The notes beneath the pieces were generated by a model. It saw only the letters and a program-made list of their open reading frames with translations. It had not been told where the DNA came from and did no database searches. A stretch of 64,000 nucleotides of DNA from Hylemonella sp. Its GTDB lineage: Bacteria; Pseudomonadota; Gammaproteobacteria; Burkholderiales; Burkholderiaceae_C. Position numbers and translations under genes: made by a program. Positions 1-8,065 of this stretch are shown piece by piece; the first letter of the stretch is position 1, and every line of letters begins with the position of its first letter. The DNA lies in contig JAUXVI010000057.1 in NCBI GenBank assembly GCA_030680575.1, forward strand, positions 1-64,000, given 5' to 3'.

Positions 1-112
1 GCGATGCCACTACAACACCGTGCGCCCCCATAGCAGCCTGGCCTACCTGACCCCGCACGAGTTCAAACAGCAATATCATTCAATCCCCAACCCGGCCGTC
101 TTACAGGAATGA
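1..112 (+). CDS. IS3-family transposase OrfB, C-terminal fragment
   Basis: Only the last 36 codons are present (codons begin at base 2; stop TGA 110-112). They include the signature YNTVRPHSSLAYLTP, which is the end of the DDE integrase core (rve family) of IS3-type OrfB transposases. The protein would catalyse cut-and-copy movement of the element. The 5' part, including the catalytic DDE residues, lies outside the window, so activity cannot be judged. Confidence 0.85.
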   Translation, partial: RCHYNTVRPHSSLAYLTPHEFKQQYHSIPNPAVLQE

Positions 113-138
113 ATGGCTCGGAAAAACCGGGCAGGTCA
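1..138 (+). mobile_element. Right end of an IS3-family insertion sequence (partial)
   Basis: The window opens inside the 3' end of a transposase gene. Shortly after its stop codon the sequence AAAAACCGGGCAGGTCA (122-138) resembles a right terminal inverted repeat: its reverse complement begins TGACCTGCC, and TGA-type ends are usual in IS3-family elements. The left end lies outside the window, so neither the inverted repeat pair nor a target-site duplication can be confirmed. The 138 boundary is an inference. Confidence 0.55.
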
Positions 139-267
139 CCAACTGCCGCAGAATTTCAAGAACGATTGCAGGCCATTCAACAAGAAGCAACTCGCTTGCG
201 TCTAGCTATCCATGAAGAAGCCAATAACTTTCGAGGGTATCTATATTTCGAAGATTTCCCTGAGTGA
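109..267 (+). CDS. Short hypothetical ORF reading out of the IS end (52 aa)
   Basis: An open frame starts at ATG 109, overlapping the transposase stop (ATGA), and ends at TGA 265-267. The product is charged and rich in Glu, Gln and Arg in its middle (ERLQAIQQEATRLRLAIHEE), consistent with one amphipathic helix, followed by an aromatic/acidic tail (RGYLYFEDFPE). The start codon and first ~10 codons lie inside the IS if its end is at 138. The simplest reading is that the IS cut a host gene and this is the 3' remnant, now fused to IS sequence. I do not recognise the family. It could equally be a chance open frame. Confidence 0.35.
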   Translation: MNGSEKPGRSPTAAEFQERLQAIQQEATRLRLAIHEEANNFRGYLYFEDFPE

Positions 268-329
268 TGCGTAGCTTTAATCTTCAAACGCAACCTTGAC
301 TTAACAATCGCTCAGTTCTAAAAGGAATC

Positions 330-353
330 AAGGACGCGCCACGGCGCGTCCTT
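330..353 (+). terminator. Strong hairpin, probable terminator
   Basis: Perfect 11-bp stem AAGGACGCGCC (330-340) / GGCGCGTCCTT (343-353) followed by GTGTTTT. It lies downstream of the 52-aa frame and of the IS end. The U-tract is interrupted, so intrinsic termination is likely but not certain. Confidence 0.6.
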
Positions 354-404
354 GTGTTTTCGGTCTCCGGCTTCCCTCGCCGTTATGAGGAGGCGAGTAG
401 CGCA

Positions 405-584
405 AGCTTCGGCGGATCAAGGGGCGCGCATGTTTGAGGCGCAGCCGAGTTTGCGCGCACCCCGCCGAAGCTGAGCAACGCAGCGTGCCCGCAGGGCCGA
501 CGAATCCGGCTCGCCTTTTCTTTGGTGACTTTCTTTTGGCGAAGCAAAAGAAAGTTACTGCGCTGTCGGGCGCACATCCCGACA
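405..584. repeat. Hairpin-rich dispersed intergenic repeat
   Basis: This non-coding block fills the gap downstream of the response-regulator gene. It contains a G/C-rich arm pair (GGGGCGCGC near 420 with GCGCGCACCCC near 455), a perfect 10-bp inverted repeat CTTTCTTTTG (529-538) / CAAAAGAAAG (545-554), and TGTCGGG (564-570) / CCCGACA (578-584). From memory, near-identical blocks are common between genes in Acidovorax, Variovorax and Delftia. Short frames across it give low-complexity Arg/Cys-rich peptides and are not genes. Confidence 0.65.
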
Positions 585-619
585 CGCCGGCCCGGTCAGG
601 CCCCAACCCAACACCCAAG

Positions 620-1363
620 TCAAAGATTGGCAATCGCCTCCCGTACCGCCGACAACTGCCTCCGCGACACCGACAGCAATTCCTCAATGCCATTGAGCCG
701 CACCGCCCACCCCTCCCCCTCCTCCGGGTCGTAGTGTTTCTCCAGCGCACGCACGGCGCGCCGGGCCACCAGGGCGTTGCGGTGGATGCGCATGAACTGC
801 GTCGGGTATTTCTCTTCCAACTCGCTCAGGGAGCCGTCGAGGATGTAGCTCTTGGCTGCGGTGCGCACCGTGACGTATTTCAGCTCGGCCTTGAAGTACA
901 GCACCTCGGCCAGCGGCACACGTTCGGTACGGCCGCGCTCCTGGATCACCAGGCATTCTTCAGGCAAATCAGCCCCCAGCCCTTTCCCTGATTGCGCCAG
1001 ACGCTCCACTTTTTGTAGCGCCTGCTGCAGCCGCTCCAGCCGCACCGGTTTGGTCAGGTAGTCCACCGCTTCGATCTCGAAGGCCTGCACCGCGTGTTCG
1101 GCATGCGCGGTGACGAAAACGATGGCCGGTGGCTGAGGCAGGGTTTGCAGGGTGCGCGCCAGCGTCAGGCCGTCGGCGCCGGGCATGTGGATGTCGAGCA
1201 GGGCGACGTCGAACGCTTGCCGCCGCAGCAGCTCGATCGCCTGCGTGGCATTGGCGGCCTCGCCGGCCACGTTCACCGCCGGGCTGCTGCAGTCGCCCAG
1301 CAGGGTGCGCAGCCGGGCGCGCGCCAGCGATTCGTCATCGACGATCAGGACTTGAAGTGTCAT
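620..1363 (-). CDS. LytTR-family response regulator (AlgR/LytR-like)
   Basis: A 247-aa DNA-binding response regulator. Residues 1-120 form a receiver domain with the acidic pair D9/D10, phospho-acceptor D57 (VALLDIHMPG) and conserved K105 (DYLTKPV). Residues ~140-247 form a LytTR DNA-binding domain (FMRIHRNALVARRAV). The start at 1363 was chosen because GGAGGT sits just upstream and the receiver strand MTLQVLIVDDE begins there; a longer upstream frame lacks support. The sensor-kinase gene lies 55 bp upstream on the same strand, so the two form a kinase-regulator operon. Target genes are unknown; the relatives AlgR and LytR control exopolysaccharide, autolysis or pyruvate response. Confidence 0.9.
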   Translation of the reverse strand: MTLQVLIVDDESLARARLRTLLGDCSSPAVNVAGEAANATQAIELLRRQAFDVALLDIHMPGADGLTLARTLQTLPQPPAIVFVTAHAEHAVQAFEIEAVDYLTKPVRLERLQQALQKVERLAQSGKGLGADLPEECLVIQERGRTERVPLAEVLYFKAELKYVTVRTAAKSYILDGSLSELEEKYPTQFMRIHRNALVARRAVRALEKHYDPEEGEGWAVRLNGIEELLSVSRRQLSAVREAIANL

Positions 1364-1418
1364 AGAGCGACCTCCGCGCGGCGCGCTGCGGTATTCGCCT
1401 TGGGAACGGCCCGGCGGC

Positions 1419-2456
1419 TCATGCGGGCACCTCGATGCGGACCTGGAACACGCCATCTTTCAGCACATGGCGGAACTGGCCCTCCACGTCGTGCAGCAGG
1501 CGCAGGCGGTCGCGCACATTGTTGAGCGCCACACCATGGCCTTGCGCGCCGGGGCCGGCAGGTACGGTGTTGGTGACCTTGATCACCACGTTGGCGCCAC
1601 GACGCTGGGTGGAAATGCGAATCTGCGCGCCCTCGGCGCTGGGTTCGACGCCGTGGCGCACCGCGTTCTCCAGCAGGGGCTGCAGCAGCAGCGGCGGCAG
1701 GCGGGCCGTGTCGGCCGCCGGGTCCAGCGCCCACTCCAGCCGCAGGCGGTCGCCAAAACGCACCTGCTCGATTTCCAGGTAATGCCGTGCCAGCGCAATC
1801 TCCTGCGCCAGCGTGACGGACTCGCCCTGGTCGGCCAAGGCGTGACGGAACAGGTCGCTCAGGTCTTCCAGCAGCGCCTCGGCGCGCGCCGGTTCGGCCC
1901 GCACCAGGGCGATGGCGCTGTTGAGGGTATTGAAGAGGAAATGCGGTCGGATGCGCGACTGCAGCTCGGCCAGCCGTGCCGTGGTAGCCGCCGGCGTTTT
2001 GCCGCGTTCACGCAGGGCCAGCGCCCCCACCCCGCTGCCCGCCAGCAAAGCGCCGCTGGCAGCACTGGCCAGCCAGGGCGGCGCCTCCAGCAGGCCGGAC
2101 ATGACCAGCAGGCCGCAGCCGTACAGACCGGACAAAGCCCCCAGCACGATGGCGGCCACGTACTGGCCCTGCGGCGGCAAGCGCAGCAGTGGGCGCCGGG
2201 CGGCGCACGCCACCACCAGCCAGATCACCGTGGCCGGCAAGGCGCCGCCGGTGTAAAGCGAGAGGCGGATCAGCCAGTCGAAGAAACTGGACGTCCCGAA
2301 CAAGGCCGCCACCGCCACCACCAGCTCGACAAAAAGCACCGCGCGCAGGGCCACGCCGACCTGGCAGGCATTGAACAAGGGCGCCGGCGGCGCAGCGGGC
2401 GCCACCGGCTCGGGGGCCCACTCCTGGAAGGTCGATAAAATCTGGGTATCTTTCAT
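1419..2456 (-). CDS. LytS/AlgZ-type membrane sensor histidine kinase
   Basis: A 345-aa kinase. Hydrophobic segments between about residues 35 and 145 suggest four membrane helices and little periplasmic domain. The His_kinase box follows, with H172 in [11 protein letters not shown], and an ATPase N-box at 259-270 ([12 protein letters not shown]). This architecture defines the LytS/AlgZ (HPK8) class, which pairs with LytTR regulators such as the downstream gene. The catalytic C-terminus is complete. The signal sensed is unknown. The gene is divergent from argH with 146 bp between starts, so both promoters probably lie there. Confidence 0.9.
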   Translation of the reverse strand: MKDTQILSTFQEWAPEPVAPAAPPAPLFNACQVGVALRAVLFVELVVAVAALFGTSSFFDWLIRLSLYTGGALPATVIWLVVACAARRPLLRLPPQGQYVAAIVLGALSGLYGCGLLVMSGLLEAPPWLASAASGALLAGSGVGALALRERGKTPAATTARLAELQSRIRPHFLFNTLNSAIALVRAEPARAEALLEDLSDLFRHALADQGESVTLAQEIALARHYLEIEQVRFGDRLRLEWALDPAADTARLPPLLLQPLLENAVRHGVEPSAEGAQIRISTQRRGANVVIKVTNTVPAGPGAQGHGVALNNVRDRLRLLHDVEGQFRHVLKDGVFQVRIEVPA

Positions 2457-2602
2457 GTCGCGGATGGCAGGACCAGCCCAAGGGATCAGGCCACAAGGGC
2501 CAAGACCCGATTATTGGTGAAGTCCGGACCTCCGCACAATCTGTATTCATCCGACGTATTCACACGACAATGGGGTCCCCGCCCCATCCACCGCACGGCC
2601 CC

Positions 2603-4063
2603 ATGTCAAAAAACCAACTCGACAAAAAATCCGAAGCCTGGTCGGCGCTCTTCTCCGAGCCGATGAGCGACCTGGTCAAGCGTTACACCGCCAGCGTGTT
2701 TTTTGACAAGCGGCTGTGGCATGCCGACATCACCGGCAGCCTGGCGCACGCCGAAATGCTGGCGGCGCAGGGCATCATCAGCGCGGCCGACCACGCGGCC
2801 ATCCAGGACGGCATGGCGCAGATCGTGGCCGAGATCGAGACCGGCAAGTTCGAGTGGAAACTCGACCTGGAAGACGTTCACCTGAACATCGAGGCGCGCC
2901 TGACGCAGCTGGTGGGCGACGCCGGCAAACGCCTGCACACCGGGCGCAGCCGCAACGACCAGGTGGCCACCGACGTGCGCCTGTGGCTGCGTACCGAGAT
3001 CGACATCATCAGCGGCCTGCTGACCGACCTGCAAAAGGCGTTGCTGACCGTGGCACAGCAGAACGTGGACGTGATCCTGCCCGGCTTCACCCACCTGCAG
3101 GTGGCACAGCCGGTGAGCTTTGGCCACCACATGCTGGCTTATGTAGAGATGTTCGCACGCGATGCCGAACGCATGATGGATGTGCGCCGGCGCGTCAACC
3201 GCCTGCCGCTGGGCGCCGCCGCGCTGGCGGGCACCAGCTACCCGCTGGACCGCGAGCGCGTGGCCAAGACGTTGGGCATGGTCGATGAGCAGGGCCGGCC
3301 GGCCGTGTGCCAGAACAGCCTGGACGCCGTGAGCGACCGCGACTTCGCCATCGAGTTCACCGCCGCCGCCTCGCTGGTGATGGTGCACATCAGCCGCTTC
3401 AGCGAAGAACTCATTTTGTGGATGAGCCAGAACTTCGGCTTCATCAAGATTGCGGACCGGTTCACCACCGGCTCGTCCATCATGCCGCAGAAGAAGAACC
3501 CGGACGTGCCGGAACTCGCACGCGGCAAAACCGGCCGCGTGGTCGGCCACCTGATGGGCCTGATCACCCTGATGAAGGGCCAGCCGCTGGCCTACAACAA
3601 GGACAACCAGGAAGACAAAGAGCCGCTGTTCGACACGGTGGACACCTTGAAGGACACGCTGCGCATCTTCGCCGAGATGGTGGGTGGCCAGTTGAACCCC
3701 GACACCGGCAAGCTCGAAGGCGGCATCACGGTGAATGCCGTTGCCATGGAGCAGGCCGCGCTCAAGGGCTACGCCACCGCCACCGACCTGGCCGACTACC
3801 TGGTGAAGAAGGGCCTGCCCTTCCGCGATGCGCACGAAACCGTGGCGCACGCCGTGAAGGCCGCCATCACGCACGCCTGCGACCTGTCAGAGCTGCCGCT
3901 GACCGTGCTGCAGCAGTTCAACCCCAAGATCGAAAAAGACGTTTATGCCGTGCTGTCGCTGCGCGGCTCGCTTAACGCACGCCACACCCTGGGCGGCACC
4001 GCGCCGGCGCAGGTTGAAGTGCAGATTGCCCGCCACCAGGCCCGTCTGGCCGACCAGGCTTGA
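2603..4063 (+). CDS. argH: Argininosuccinate lyase
   Basis: The last step of arginine synthesis: it cleaves argininosuccinate to arginine and fumarate in the cytoplasm. The 486-aa product has the usual fumarase/aspartase-superfamily layout, including HTGRSRNDQ near residue 110 and the signature loop [12 protein letters not shown] that carries the catalytic serine. Length is normal for betaproteobacteria. The start at [13 protein letters not shown] was preferred over an ATG 33 bp upstream because the upstream residues ([10 protein letters not shown]) do not look like family sequence. The next gene starts 11 bp after the stop, so readthrough is likely. Confidence 0.97.
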   Translation: MSKNQLDKKSEAWSALFSEPMSDLVKRYTASVFFDKRLWHADITGSLAHAEMLAAQGIISAADHAAIQDGMAQIVAEIETGKFEWKLDLEDVHLNIEARLTQLVGDAGKRLHTGRSRNDQVATDVRLWLRTEIDIISGLLTDLQKALLTVAQQNVDVILPGFTHLQVAQPVSFGHHMLAYVEMFARDAERMMDVRRRVNRLPLGAAALAGTSYPLDRERVAKTLGMVDEQGRPAVCQNSLDAVSDRDFAIEFTAAASLVMVHISRFSEELILWMSQNFGFIKIADRFTTGSSIMPQKKNPDVPELARGKTGRVVGHLMGLITLMKGQPLAYNKDNQEDKEPLFDTVDTLKDTLRIFAEMVGGQLNPDTGKLEGGITVNAVAMEQAALKGYATATDLADYLVKKGLPFRDAHETVAHAVKAAITHACDLSELPLTVLQQFNPKIEKDVYAVLSLRGSLNARHTLGGTAPAQVEVQIARHQARLADQA

Positions 4064-4074
4064 AGGAGCACGCC

Positions 4075-4551
4075 ATGACCGCCGTGACCACTGCCACCAC
4101 GCTCGTCTGGTCGCCCGAACTGGCGCTGGGCGACGCCCGCACCGACACCACGCACGAGGAATTCGTCGAACTGGTCAACGCCACCTCGGCGGCCGCCCCC
4201 GAAGCCCGGCTCGCCCTGTACCAGGAGCTGCTGGCGCACACCGTGGAGCATTTCGCACAGGAAGAGCGCTGGATGACGGCCTGCGGCATCCCGCCCGACT
4301 TCTGCCACTTCGGCCAGCACAACAGCGTGCTGCAGGTGATGCGCGAGGTGGAACGCCGCGCCCTGCTGGGCGAGATGGCCCTGATCGAGAACATGCTCGA
4401 AGCCCTGGTGGAATGGTTTCCCCAGCATGCCCAGAGCATGGACGCCGGGCTGGTGAGTTATCTGGCGGAAAAAGGTTTCGACACCGTGAGCGAGACTTTC
4501 AAGAACAACACCCCTATTGAGACGACAGGAGTCCCTTCATGCCACCCGTGA
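4075..4551 (+). CDS. Bacteriohemerythrin-like protein
   Basis: A 158-aa single-domain hemerythrin. Likely di-iron ligands are visible: H27 (HEEF), H59 with E63 (HFAQEE), H78 and H82 (HFGQH), H118 and D123 (QHAQSMD). Such proteins bind O2 reversibly in the cytoplasm and serve as oxygen carriers or stores. The start follows GAAGGAG at 4062-4068 with good spacing. Its 3' end overlaps the next gene by 13 bp, which suggests translational coupling to the FMN hydroxy-acid dehydrogenase. The C-terminal ~20 residues are non-conserved. Confidence 0.85.
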   Translation: MTAVTTATTLVWSPELALGDARTDTTHEEFVELVNATSAAAPEARLALYQELLAHTVEHFAQEERWMTACGIPPDFCHFGQHNSVLQVMREVERRALLGEMALIENMLEALVEWFPQHAQSMDAGLVSYLAEKGFDTVSETFKNNTPIETTGVPSCHP

Positions 4552-5696
4552 TCACCAACATCGAAGACCTGCGTGTACTGGCACAAAAGCGCGTGCCGCG
4601 CATGTTCTACGACTACGCCGACAGCGGCTCCTGGACTGAAGGCACCTACCGCGCCAATGAAGCCGACTTCCAGAAGATCAAGCTGCGCCAGCGCGTGGCA
4701 GTGAACATGGACAACCGCAGCACGGCCGTCAAGATGATCGGCATCGACGTCAAGATGCCGGTGGCCATCGCCCCGGTCGGCCTGACCGGCATGCAGCATG
4801 CCGACGGCGAGATCCATGCCGCCCGTGCGGCCGAGAAGTTCGGCATTCCGTTCACGCTCTCGACCATGAGCATCTGCTCGATCGAGGACATTGCCGAGAA
4901 CACCAGCGCACCGTTCTGGTTCCAGCTCTACATGATGCGTGACCGCGACGCCATGGCGCGCATGATCCAGCGCGCCAAGAACGCCAACTGCTCGGCCCTG
5001 GTCCTCACGCTGGACCTGCAGGTGATCGGCCAGCGCCACAAGGACCTGAAAAACGGCCTGACCGCGCCCCCGAAGCCCACGCTGGCCAACATCATCAATC
5101 TGATGACCAAGCCGCGCTGGTGCTTAGGCATGGCCGGCACGCGCCGCCACACCTTCCGCAACCTGGTCGGCCATGTGAAGGGCGTGAGCGACATGAGTTC
5201 GCTGGCCGCCTGGACCAACGAGCAGTTCGATCCGCGTCTGTCCTGGCCCGACATTGCCTGGGTGAAGGAACAGTGGGGCGGCAAGCTCATCCTCAAGGGC
5301 ATCATGGACGCGGAGGATGCGAAGCTGGCCGTGGTCAGCGGGGCCGATGCCATCGTAGTCAGCAACCACGGCGGTCGCCAGCTGGACGGCGCGCCGTCCA
5401 GCATCGAAGCCCTGCCGGCCATCGTGGCCGAGGTCGGCTCCCAGATCGAGGTCTGGATGGATGGCGGTATCCGCTCCGGGCAGGACGTTCTGAAGGCCTG
5501 GGCGCTGGGCGCACGCGGCACCATGATTGGCCGCGCCATGGCCTACGGCCTGGGTGCCATGGGCGAGGCCGGCGTGACCAAGGCGCTGCAGATGATCCAC
5601 AAGGAACTCGACACCACCATGGCCTTCTGCGGCCACACCCAACTCTCCAACGTGGACCGCAGCATCCTGCTGCCGGGCACCTACCCGACCGCCTGA
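4539..5696 (+). CDS. lldD: FMN-dependent alpha-hydroxy-acid dehydrogenase (LldD-like)
   Basis: A 385-aa TIM-barrel flavoprotein of the L-lactate dehydrogenase / glycolate oxidase family. Visible landmarks are the FMN-binding start (APVGLTGMQH), the catalytic His-Gly-Gly-Arg (H277 in VSNHGGRQLD), and the C-terminal phosphate-binding part (DGGIRSGQD, GRAMAYG). It probably oxidises L-lactate or a related 2-hydroxy acid and passes electrons to quinone at the membrane. The exact substrate (lactate, mandelate, glycolate) cannot be set from sequence. ATG 4539 is preceded by AGGAG and lies inside the hemerythrin frame. The symbol reflects the family rather than proven specificity. Confidence 0.85.
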   Translation: MPPVITNIEDLRVLAQKRVPRMFYDYADSGSWTEGTYRANEADFQKIKLRQRVAVNMDNRSTAVKMIGIDVKMPVAIAPVGLTGMQHADGEIHAARAAEKFGIPFTLSTMSICSIEDIAENTSAPFWFQLYMMRDRDAMARMIQRAKNANCSALVLTLDLQVIGQRHKDLKNGLTAPPKPTLANIINLMTKPRWCLGMAGTRRHTFRNLVGHVKGVSDMSSLAAWTNEQFDPRLSWPDIAWVKEQWGGKLILKGIMDAEDAKLAVVSGADAIVVSNHGGRQLDGAPSSIEALPAIVAEVGSQIEVWMDGGIRSGQDVLKAWALGARGTMIGRAMAYGLGAMGEAGVTKALQMIHKELDTTMAFCGHTQLSNVDRSILLPGTYPTA

Positions 5697-5729
5697 TCGC
5701 GCGGCCGGTGTGGCCCAGGTACAGCCGGC

Positions 5730-6317
5730 TCAGGCCGGTTGCACCTCCAGGTGGTACAGGCCCCAGGGGCACTGGGCATAACGCTCCGGCAGCGGCTTGG
5801 CGGCCAGCTCGGCAAAACGCTCGGCCTCGAACACGGCCCACAAGGGCCCCAGCCCACCCAGCGCCATCGGCTGGCCGTCCAGATGGGTGGCGACGATGAA
5901 ACGCTGCTGGCGTGCCTGGGCCAGGCTCAGCTTGACGGTGTAGCCATCGACCGCGCGCAGCACCAGTCGGGCCGGGCTGTTCACATCCACCCTTGCGGCC
6001 TGCAGCACCTCGGCCAGCAGCGGCCCCTTGAGCGCGTGGACCTTGGCGTCGTATTCCACCGTCGGGCGGATGGTGATGGCCGGCAGGCGGGTCAAGGCAG
6101 CAAAGTCGAACACATGCGCCTTGTCGAAGGCGATCTGCTGCTTGGCCATCATCTGGTCCAGCGCCTTGTCCAGCGGCCCACGGTTGCCGCGGCCGATGGC
6201 GCCGGTGACGGTCAGCAGGCCGGGGCCGGCCAGGCGCTGGTGCGCGGGCGCAGCCAAGGCGGCCGAGGTGAGCGAGGCACCCGCAGCAGCCACCGCAAGA
6301 AAATGGCGTTTGTTCAT
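5730..6317 (-). CDS. Secreted molybdopterin-fold (sulfite-oxidase-like) protein
   Basis: A 195-aa protein with an N-terminal Sec signal peptide (hydrophobic residues ~6-22, cleavage near ALA-APA) and a single domain resembling the small stand-alone relatives of the oxidoreductase molybdopterin-binding (sulfite oxidase) fold. The assignment rests on the TVTGAIGR start, the LPAITI strand and the GGLGPLWAVF segment. The only cysteine is near the C-terminus (AQCPWGLYH), so the usual cysteine ligand to molybdenum seems absent and the protein may not be an enzyme. It is divergent from a sensor kinase with 109 bp between starts and may act with it. The fold call is tentative. Confidence 0.55.
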   Translation of the reverse strand: MNKRHFLAVAAAGASLTSAALAAPAHQRLAGPGLLTVTGAIGRGNRGPLDKALDQMMAKQQIAFDKAHVFDFAALTRLPAITIRPTVEYDAKVHALKGPLLAEVLQAARVDVNSPARLVLRAVDGYTVKLSLAQARQQRFIVATHLDGQPMALGGLGPLWAVFEAERFAELAAKPLPERYAQCPWGLYHLEVQPA

Positions 6318-6426
6318 CAGTTTCCTCCTTCAATCAGGTACACCGGCAGGGACGTATCATGGTGCCAAGCACTGGCAGCACACAATACACCTCTGCAGAC
6401 TCCCGACGGATCGGGATAACAGCCCT

Positions 6427-8016
6427 ATGCGAGCACTCAAGAAGCACCTGACCACCGGCCAATGGATCGTCACCGTCCTGAGCGCGCTGGCCATCCTGCT
6501 CCTGATCCTGGGTTACTTCGACCGCGTGATCCGCTTCGAGACCTCGCACCGCGACCTGGCCCGCACCACCAGCGCGGAAGTCGCCAACCAGGTGGCCTTC
6601 ATCCTGACCGAACGGCAGCGCCAGGTGCAGTTGTACGCCGAAGACCATCTGCCGCTGCTGCGCCAGGTGCAGGGCGCGCCGGGCGATGCCGCGCTCCACA
6701 AGCAACTGGAACGCAGCCTGAAACGGGTCTTCCCCGATGTCTTCGGCTTCACCATCACCGACGCGCAGGGCCTGCCCCTCATTCCGGACTTCGATGGTTA
6801 TGTGGGCGACATCTGCGTGCAGGACATCCAGGCCTATGCCCTGCGTGGCTTCTATGCGGCCCGCATCCACCCGAACAACCTGGCCTACCACTACGACGTC
6901 ATGGCCAACTGGCGTGGCACGGGCGACCAGCCCTTCGTGCTGATGGTCAGCTTTGCGCCGACGGAGCTCGGCCAGCTGATCCGCAGCATCCAGCCGCCCG
7001 GACATCAGTTGATGCTGGTCTCGAATGCGGAGCGGCCGATGATCGAGGTCACCGCCGAAGGCGCGCGCAACCGGACGCTGCGCGAGGACTACCACCTGAC
7101 GCCGGACGAGCTGGACCGCCTGCTGGCCCGCCACCCGGTGGCGCACAGCCTGTGGCAGGTGGCCGACCTGGCGCAGCCGGACTTGTTTGCCGCGTACAAG
7201 CGGCGCACGCTGTGGGGCACCTTGCTCCTGTTGCTGGCCTTCGGCCTGGTGATCGGCGCCTCGCTCTTCCTGCTGCGTCGCGAGGATCGGCGCCGCCAGG
7301 CGGCCGAACGCTCGCGCGAAGAGCTGCTCTCGGTCATCACACATGAGATGCGCACGCCGATCTCCACCATTTCCAGCACGCTGTCGCTGCTCGGCCAGGG
7401 CCAACTGGGCGAGCTGCCGCCGCGGCTGCAGACCGGCATGTCCATGATGGAGCGCAATGCCGAGCGGCTGCTGCGCCTGATCGACGACCTGCTGGAGAGC
7501 CGGCGCATCGAGTCGGGCCGGCTCTCGCTGCAGAAATGCCCGGTCGACCTGGCCCGGAATGTGCGCGACACCCTGACGCAACTCCGCGATTACGCGCAGC
7601 AGAGTGAAGTCCAGCTCGACTTCACGCCGCCGCAGGAACCGCTCTGGGTCCATGCCGATCCGGTGCGTCTGCAGCAGATTGCCAGCAACCTGATCTCCAA
7701 CGCCACCAAGTTTTCACCGCGCGGCGGCACCGTGCGCGTGGGCATCATGAAAACCGGCCAGGGCAAGGTACGCGTCTGCATCAGCGACGACGGACCGGGC
7801 ATTCCGGCCGACTTCCAGCCACGCGTGTTCGAGAAATTCGCCCGCGGCACCGCCCGCCCCAACCGCCCCATTGCCAGCACCGGGCTGGGCCTGAGCATCG
7901 TCAAGGCCCTGGTCGAAGCACACGACGGCAGCGTGGGCTTCGAGTCGGTTGAAGGCCAGGGAGCCACTTTCCATTTCGAGCTGCCGTCGGTACCGCCGCC
8001 GGCCGCCGGAACCTGA
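6427..8016 (+). CDS. Membrane sensor histidine kinase, orphan
   Basis: A 529-aa kinase with TM1 at about residues 13-30, a ~230-residue periplasmic sensor region without a recognised fold, and TM2 at ~262-284. HisKA follows with H306 in ITHEMRTPI, then HATPase_c with N-box ~418-428 (IASNLISNATKF), G1 (DDGPGIP) and G2 (TGLGLS). No receiver domain and no adjacent response-regulator gene is present, so its partner is encoded elsewhere. The start at 6427 immediately precedes the first membrane helix; an in-frame extension upstream would be implausible. The divergent secreted neighbour at 5730-6317 could be a periplasmic ligand-binding partner. Confidence 0.85.
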   Translation: MRALKKHLTTGQWIVTVLSALAILLLILGYFDRVIRFETSHRDLARTTSAEVANQVAFILTERQRQVQLYAEDHLPLLRQVQGAPGDAALHKQLERSLKRVFPDVFGFTITDAQGLPLIPDFDGYVGDICVQDIQAYALRGFYAARIHPNNLAYHYDVMANWRGTGDQPFVLMVSFAPTELGQLIRSIQPPGHQLMLVSNAERPMIEVTAEGARNRTLREDYHLTPDELDRLLARHPVAHSLWQVADLAQPDLFAAYKRRTLWGTLLLLLAFGLVIGASLFLLRREDRRRQAAERSREELLSVITHEMRTPISTISSTLSLLGQGQLGELPPRLQTGMSMMERNAERLLRLIDDLLESRRIESGRLSLQKCPVDLARNVRDTLTQLRDYAQQSEVQLDFTPPQEPLWVHADPVRLQQIASNLISNATKFSPRGGTVRVGIMKTGQGKVRVCISDDGPGIPADFQPRVFEKFARGTARPNRPIASTGLGLSIVKALVEAHDGSVGFESVEGQGATFHFELPSVPPPAAGT

Positions 8017-8065
8017 CACACCGGCCACCCCACCTTTGGGCCATTGCGGCCCTGCGCCAACCGCC

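Noticed and set aside
328-750. Open frame of ~140 codons on the minus strand over the dispersed repeat
   Set aside because: It is Arg/Cys-rich low-complexity sequence made by the repeat's inverted arms, and overlaps the real response regulator 3' end in another frame.
2606-3874. Long antisense frame over argH (422 codons)
   Set aside because: His/Val/Gly-rich composition typical of antisense frames in GC-rich genes; the plus-strand frame is a clear argininosuccinate lyase.
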